Origin: an uncultured Bacteroidota bacterium
GTDB taxonomy: Bacteria > Bacteroidota > Rhodothermia > Rhodothermales > Salinibacteraceae
NCBI GenBank assembly: GCA_913056185.1
Contig: CAJXLV010000035.1
Location: 1 to 38,499, forward strand
Reading direction: 5' to 3'
DNA: 38,499 nucleotides
Shown here: piece after piece, positions 34,568-38,499 of the stretch
How the letters are laid out: each line of letters opens with the position of its first letter
Numbering within the stretch: position 1 is the first letter of the stretch
Notes under the pieces: generated by a model
Told to the model about the DNA's origin: nothing
What the model saw: only the letters and a program-made list of their open reading frames with translations
Database searches by the model: none
Made by a program: the position numbers and the translations under genes

Positions 34568-34598
34568 CAAAAGATACAGCCCCGTGGGCACTTCCAAA
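34568..34598 (-). promoter_or_regulatory. Candidate Bacteroidota-type promoter of ispG
   Basis: On the - strand, TTTG (complement of 34595-34598) is followed after 18 bases by TATCTTTTG (complement of 34568-34576). This resembles the sigma-ABfr consensus TTTG, 19-21 bases, TAnnTTTG, with one extra T. It sits 76 bases upstream of the ispG ATG. The match is by eye. Confidence 0.4.
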
Positions 34599-34635
34599 GA
34601 ACGAAACGAACATCTTTGCCGGGGGTGGAGGAGCA

Positions 34636-35565
34636 TTACGACTCGCTCGCTTCGTAAAGGATTCGCTTCTCCTCATCGCTGAGGGACTCGTAGCCCTTCT
34701 CGCTGATCTTGTCCAGGATGCGGTCCACCTCTGCCGAGCCGTTGTTGCGCTCCGAGGGGGAGGCACTGTCGGTCGAGGCGTGTGGGCGTGAGCGCGGGGC
34801 GGGGGTGTCTTCGCGGGAGCCGCGTCCGAACCAACCCTTCAGGCGCTCGAGCAGTGTGGGGGAGCGGGCCGTGGAGCGGCGCGAGGAGCCGCTCCCAAAG
34901 AGCGCCCCCATGCCCGAGAGGACGCCCAGCGTGCCCTGCTGGCTTTTGGCGTACAGAAAGCCGGTGAGGGCGCCGCCCCAGTGGGCCGCCACGGCCGTGT
35001 TGCCGCCCGGGCGCAGCGCCAGCAGCGCATCGATGGCCAGAAAGCCCACCACCACCCACAGCAACGGCACCACGCCGAAAAAGAGCAGCCGGATCTGCTT
35101 GTAGGGGTACAGGATTGCTACCGTTGTAAGCACCCCGAGCACCGACGCCGATGCGCCCAGCACCGGGATGCTGCGCCCGTTTACCACGCCGCCGGAGATG
35201 CTGGGCGCAATGGGGCTGAGGAGCAGACAAATCAGCGCCCCGCCCACGGCCGTAGTGAGGTACACCGTCCAAAACTGTTGCGAGCCGTGCATCTGCTCAA
35301 ACTCGCGCCCCACCCAGAAGAGCAATAGCATGTTCACCCCGATGTGCAGCAGCCCGGTGTGCATAAAGCTGTACGTCACGAGCTGCCAGGGCTCCAGCAG
35401 GATGTCGGGAAAGACCGGATGGAGGGCCAGGTGCGCCTGCACAAACACCAGCCCCGCACTCCACAGCTGTAGAAACTGCATCGCCACCCACACCACCACG
35501 TTGATCGTGATGATGGTGCGCAGCGCTGTCGGCTGCTGGTAGTACCACGTTCGGAAGTCGTTCAC
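34636..35565 (-). CDS. Rhomboid-family intramembrane serine protease with C-terminal cytoplasmic tail
   Basis: This encodes 309 residues from a GTG at 35565. About six membrane helices fill residues 15-215. The helix-2 motif WQLVTYSFMHTGLLHIGVNM matches the rhomboid 'FLH....H...NM' pattern. The nucleophile is S139 in VLGASASVLG (GxSx with Ala instead of the usual Gly), and the catalytic His is H195 in AVAAHWGG. After a Ser/Arg/Pro-rich linker (about 220-275), the C-terminus VDRILDKISEKGYESLSDEEKRIL forms a small helical motif seen at the end of many Bacteroidota rhomboids. An ATG 25 bases further upstream is out of frame. A second rhomboid lies immediately upstream on the same strand. Confidence 0.9.
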   Translation of the reverse strand: MNDFRTWYYQQPTALRTIITINVVVWVAMQFLQLWSAGLVFVQAHLALHPVFPDILLEPWQLVTYSFMHTGLLHIGVNMLLLFWVGREFEQMHGSQQFWTVYLTTAVGGALICLLLSPIAPSISGGVVNGRSIPVLGASASVLGVLTTVAILYPYKQIRLLFFGVVPLLWVVVGFLAIDALLALRPGGNTAVAAHWGGALTGFLYAKSQQGTLGVLSGMGALFGSGSSRRSTARSPTLLERLKGWFGRGSREDTPAPRSRPHASTDSASPSERNNGSAEVDRILDKISEKGYESLSDEEKRILYEASES

Positions 35566-35909
35566 GGTGATGGGCTGGGCTGATGAGCTCCATCAGAGAC
35601 AGAGGGGGCCGAGCCACGAGGGGGGCTGCGGGGCTCGAAAAAGATGTACGTGCTTATACCGCGCACTCAGGGCAAGGTTTGCCGAGGAGGCGCCCCCCTC
35701 TTCTGGGGTCCGTTCGGGGCGTGATCGTCACATTCTTCGTGTTCCGCGTCGTCGGGGCGCGTGAAGCGTAAGTAGTGATGAGTGATTAGTAGTAAACTCA
35801 CGACTCACGCATCACGGCTCACGCACCACGGCTCACGGGCCGACGCTCGACGCAGGTGTACGCTTGGAGAATGACTCGACCGCGATGAGGACTCGCTCCC
35901 TGGATTTTT
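35566..35909. other. Intergenic region of 344 bp between the two rhomboid genes
   Basis: No gene is supported. It holds an imperfect inverted repeat at 35775-35815, listed separately, and two copies of cacggctcacg near 35813-35838. The downstream rhomboid must rely on a promoter here or on read-through from the upstream rhomboid. Confidence 0.5.
35775..35815. repeat. Imperfect inverted repeat (gtgatgagtga / tcacgcatcac)
   Basis: The arms at 35775-35785 and 35805-35815 pair at 10 of 11 positions around a 19-base loop. It lies 94 bases after the stop of the upstream rhomboid gene and could be a terminator or attenuator. The right arm's complement, gtgatgcgtga, shares 10 bases with 18287-18296 downstream of ypdA, which suggests a dispersed intergenic repeat. 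Confidence 0.6.
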
Positions 35910-36578
35910 CTACCACCGCATTGCCCGTTTGGGCTCCATCGGCAGTTTGCCGCGCCAGTACTGAATGAGCAGGAAGCCGATGACCATGCCGCCCAGGTGC
36001 GCAAAGTTGGCCACGCCCGCCTGCGTTCCATTGACCGCGGAGTACAGCTCCAGGGCGCCAAACCCAATGACGAGCCACTTCGCCTTAATGGGAAACAGAA
36101 ACCAGATGTAAATGGGCTGATTCGGGAACATCATTCCGAAGGCCAGCAGGATGCCGTACACCCCTCCCGAAGCTCCGACCGTGGGAATGGCGGCGCTCAC
36201 AAACGCCAGGTGCGTGAGGGCGGCTCCCACCACGCACGCAAAATAGAAGAAGACGAACCGCTGCGACCCCCATCGGTTTTCCACCTGGACCCCAAACATC
36301 CACAGGGCGAACATATTGAAGAACAAGTGCCCAAAGTTCCCGTGCAGGAAGCTGTACGACACCAGCTGCCACGGCCAAAAGTCCGGCCCCAGGGTGCCCG
36401 GCGGATACAGTGGCATCATGTTGAGCACAGTCGCCAGGGGGGACGACTGGGCGAGCGTCTCGGCGGTGAGGAACTGGGCCAGAAAAAACAGGCCGTTCAG
36501 AACCAGAAGGTTTTTGATGACGGGCGGCATCACCGAAAACCGGGTGGGGGGCCGGTACTGGGTGCGTCGTCGGGGCAT
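35910..36578 (-). CDS. Rhomboid-family intramembrane serine protease (GlpG-like core)
   Basis: This encodes 222 residues with about six membrane helices and no long tail. Motifs are WQLVSYSFLHGNFGHLFFNM in helix 2, the nucleophile S137 in TVGASGGVYG (canonical GASG) and the catalytic H194 in NFAHLGGMVIG. The protein would cleave membrane helices within the bilayer; no substrate can be inferred. The N-terminus is basic (MPRRRTQYRPPTRF), favouring a cytoplasmic start. The ATG at 36578 follows the leader gttcccaactcgtccccctc. It lies directly upstream of another rhomboid gene with a different GxSx motif, so this is a paralogous pair. It is divergent from the LpxH-like gene. Confidence 0.92.
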   Translation of the reverse strand: MPRRRTQYRPPTRFSVMPPVIKNLLVLNGLFFLAQFLTAETLAQSSPLATVLNMMPLYPPGTLGPDFWPWQLVSYSFLHGNFGHLFFNMFALWMFGVQVENRWGSQRFVFFYFACVVGAALTHLAFVSAAIPTVGASGGVYGILLAFGMMFPNQPIYIWFLFPIKAKWLVIGFGALELYSAVNGTQAGVANFAHLGGMVIGFLLIQYWRGKLPMEPKRAMRW

Positions 36579-36735
36579 GAGGGGGACGAGTTGGGAACAG
36601 AAACCCAAAAATCTGTACGTAGCTGTGGCCCCCTTACGAGGCTGCGCGCCGACCGTTCAGGGAACATGCGGTGTGGGCCAGGGCTGCCGTCACGATCTCG
36701 CTGCCCATCTGTCGCTGCCTATCTGTCGGGGCCCT

Positions 36736-37488
36736 GTGATTTTGTTTGTGTCCGATATGCACTTTGGTCGCGGGCCGCGCGCGGCGGAGCGGGACAAGGA
36801 GCGGGCTCTCATCGCGTGTCTGGAGGCGTACGGCCGCGAGGTCGATCATCTCTACCTGCTGGGCGACGTGTTCGACGGCTACATCGAGTACCGGCACCTC
36901 GTCCCCAAAGGCTTCGTCCGCTTTCAGGCGCTTCTCGCCCGCTGGACCGACCGGGGCACTCCCGTCACGTACCTGCTCGGCAACCACGACCCCTGGCACC
37001 AGGAGTACTTCTCCACGGAGCTCGGGGTTACAGTGGCCCCGGACGCGGTGACGGCCCGCCACTTTGGGCGTCGCCTCCATCTGGCGCACGGCGACGCCCT
37101 CACGGCCGCCCACCAGTCGCGCAGGTGGCTGCGTGCCCTGCTCCGCCATCCCGTTCCGGTGCGGCTGTACCGGGCGCTGCTGCCGGCCGACCTGGGGCTC
37201 GGCCTCGCCCGGTGGGTAAGCCGGCGGCTCCACGACCGCGACGACGAGACGCCGGTGGCGCGCATCCTCCGCACCCAGGCCCACGCGCTGCTCCGGCACC
37301 AGACGCTCGACGGCGTGGTGCTGGCCCACAGCCACGTGCCCGCCCTGCAAGACAGCCCGCAGGGCGTGTACGCCAACACGGGCACGTGGTGCAAGGGACA
37401 CACGTTTGTATGTTTGGGGGAGAATGGGATGCACCTGCGGCAGTGGAACGGCGAGCGTGCCCGGGTCATTGAATCGGTTCCCATGTAA
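36736..37488 (+). CDS. LpxH-like UDP-2,3-diacylglucosamine diphosphatase (calcineurin-like metallophosphoesterase)
   Basis: This encodes 250 residues from a GTG at 36736. The metal-binding motifs run in order: FVSDMHFG (DxH), LLGDVFDG (GDxxD), LLGNHDPW (GNHD), LAHGD and VLAHSHVP (HxH). The order and the length of about 250 match LpxH, which removes UMP from UDP-2,3-diacylglucosamine in lipid A synthesis. The family also contains other UDP-diacylglucosamine pyrophosphatases, so the symbol is left open. The GTG is chosen because VILFVSDMHFG is the conserved start and a C/T-rich stretch (cccatctgtcgctgcctatctgtc) precedes it. The PBP1A-like gene follows after 81 bases, an envelope-biogenesis context. 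Confidence 0.82.
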   Translation: MILFVSDMHFGRGPRAAERDKERALIACLEAYGREVDHLYLLGDVFDGYIEYRHLVPKGFVRFQALLARWTDRGTPVTYLLGNHDPWHQEYFSTELGVTVAPDAVTARHFGRRLHLAHGDALTAAHQSRRWLRALLRHPVPVRLYRALLPADLGLGLARWVSRRLHDRDDETPVARILRTQAHALLRHQTLDGVVLAHSHVPALQDSPQGVYANTGTWCKGHTFVCLGENGMHLRQWNGERARVIESVPM

Positions 37489-37569
37489 ACTGGGTTGCCT
37501 CTCTTGCTCGCCCAGCGTCCCCCCGCCCCGGCGCCCCATCGCCTGTTTCCATCACCTGACTCTCGGGCC

Positions 37570-38499
37570 ATGTCTGAGTGGTCGTATTCCGACGAAGAAC
37601 TCGACCAGTATTTCAACGACCGGGCGGCCCGTGATCCGCAGGACGACTCCGGCGGTTCCTCTTCTCGTCCTACCAATGGGCTGCGCGGATTCTTTCACCG
37701 GCGCATTGCGGACCCGATGAAAGCACAGGCCGCGGTCGTGCTCTCGGTCCTCACCGTGGTTTTGGGGACGGGCATCTTGGGCATCGGCGCCTACGTGTGG
37801 ACGCTCACGGACGAGATTCCGTCCACCGAACGCCTGGAAGACCCGACCATGCAGCTGGCCACCATCGCCTACACGGCCGACGGGGAAGAGCTGGCCCGCT
37901 ACGCCCGCCAAAACCGCTCCTGGGTGCCCTACGACAGCATCTCCACGCACGTCAAGCGCGCACTCATTGCCACCGAGGACCAGCGCTTTCGCCACCACTG
38001 GGGCGTGGATCCGCAGGCCATCATGGCCGCGGTGGTCGACATCCTCACCGGCGGCTTTCGGGGGGCGTCCACCATTACGCAGCAGCTCGCGCGCAACCTC
38101 TACAACGAAGAGGTGGGCTACGCCGTCACCATCGAACGCAAGCTCAAAGAAATGGTGACGGCCGTCGAGCTGGAGCGGCGCTACACCAAGCGCGAAATCC
38201 TCGAGATGTACCTCAACACCGTCAGCTTCGGGGGGAACGTGTACGGCATCGAGTCCGCGGCGCACACCTACTTCGGCCGCCGGGCCGCCGAGCTGACCCC
38301 GCTTCAGGCCGCCACCCTGATTGGGCAGCTCAAGGCCACCACCTACTACAATCCGGTGCGCAATCCCGGCAATGCGAAGCAGCGCCGCAACGTGGTGCTA
38401 CGCCTCATGGTGGACAACGGGGTCCTGGATGCCTCGTACTACCGCACCCACGCCGACACGCCGGTCAACGCCGAGTACCACTCTTCGCGCCTCTCCGCC
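37570..38499 (+). CDS. Class A penicillin-binding protein, PBP1A-like (3' partial)
   Basis: The first 310 residues are present and the gene runs off the right edge. An acidic cytoplasmic head of about 50 residues precedes one membrane helix (about 52-76, AAVVLSVLTVVLGTGILGIGAYVW). The GT51 glycosyltransferase domain follows, with catalytic E136 in LIATEDQRFRHHWGVD and the motifs GGFRGASTITQQLARNL, ERKLKEMVTAVELERRYTKREILEMYLN in outline, and GIESAAHTYFGR. This domain polymerises lipid II into glycan strands; the transpeptidase domain must lie beyond the window. The ATG at 37570 follows a long C/T-rich leader. A monofunctional transglycosylase cannot be strictly excluded until the 3' part is seen. 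Confidence 0.93.
   Translation, partial: MSEWSYSDEELDQYFNDRAARDPQDDSGGSSSRPTNGLRGFFHRRIADPMKAQAAVVLSVLTVVLGTGILGIGAYVWTLTDEIPSTERLEDPTMQLATIAYTADGEELARYARQNRSWVPYDSISTHVKRALIATEDQRFRHHWGVDPQAIMAAVVDILTGGFRGASTITQQLARNLYNEEVGYAVTIERKLKEMVTAVELERRYTKREILEMYLNTVSFGGNVYGIESAAHTYFGRRAAELTPLQAATLIGQLKATTYYNPVRNPGNAKQRRNVVLRLMVDNGVLDASYYRTHADTPVNAEYHSSRLSA

Noticed and set aside
35566..35617. ATG near 35590 as the start of the downstream rhomboid
   Set aside because: It follows an attractive C/T-rich stretch but is out of frame with the protease; the in-frame GTG at 35565 is used.
1..38499. tRNA, rRNA and prophage genes
   Set aside because: No cloverleaf with a GTTCRA-type T-loop, no rRNA-like stretch and no phage structural or integrase gene was seen on either strand.

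Overview
The window looks like a piece of a bacterial chromosome from the Bacteroidota/Rhodothermota side of the tree, most likely a Salinibacter-like halophile (inference). Supporting signs are high GC throughout, a SusD protein followed by lipoprotein glycoside hydrolases, a YpdA-type reductase of the bacillithiol world, acid-rich proteins with acidic tails, an IS200/IS605-type TnpB remnant, and almost no Shine-Dalgarno sequences. Instead, most start codons follow a C/T-rich leader. No rRNA, tRNA or CRISPR array was seen. Both ends cut genes: a SusD protein at the left and a class A penicillin-binding protein at the right.

Region 1 (1-7609, + strand) is a polysaccharide utilisation locus probably directed at beta-1,3-glucan (laminarin). 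It holds a partial SusD, a lipoprotein that may bind glycan, a PKD-GH16 lipoprotein, a GH3 beta-glucosidase lipoprotein and an MFS sugar porter. Together they could bind, cut, trim and import the glucan. Region 2 (7790-11143, - strand) is malQ-treZ, for alpha-glucan and trehalose metabolism; the two genes lie in one reading frame separated by a single TGA. Region 3 (11479-14390, -) is a YdbS/YdbT pair of bacterial-PH membrane proteins, then aroK.

Region 4 (14557-18286, +) carries truA, a 61-residue two-helix membrane protein, an arginine deiminase and ypdA. Region 5 (18423-23182, -) carries a SerA-like dehydrogenase, sucD, gatA (with an unusual charged helical insertion) and tatA. Region 6 (23578-26571, +) has add, aroA and a doubtful small ORF. 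Region 7 (26657-29834, -) is a co-directional sensor kinase, NarL-type regulator and tandem UspA set. The kinase PAS domain keeps the FixL heme-ligand pattern, which suggests an oxygen-responsive module.

Region 8 (about 29835-32290) is accessory in character. It has a MITE-like inverted-repeat element of about 200 bp, a tail-anchored protein with two fibronectin-III-like domains, and an IS605-type remnant whose tnpB has lost large internal blocks yet stays in frame. Region 9 (32294-38499) returns to core genes: ldh (+), ispG and two rhomboid proteases (-), then an LpxH-like phosphoesterase and a PBP1A-like protein (+).

Short tandem repeats with 15-20 bp units occur at four places (13130, 15408, 20005, 26625); the last spans the uspA stop codon. 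The most interesting items are the multiply deleted in-frame TnpB with its right-end hairpin, the FixL-like kinase operon, the MITE-like element, a structured inverted repeat upstream of malQ, and the pyrimidine-rich leaders.
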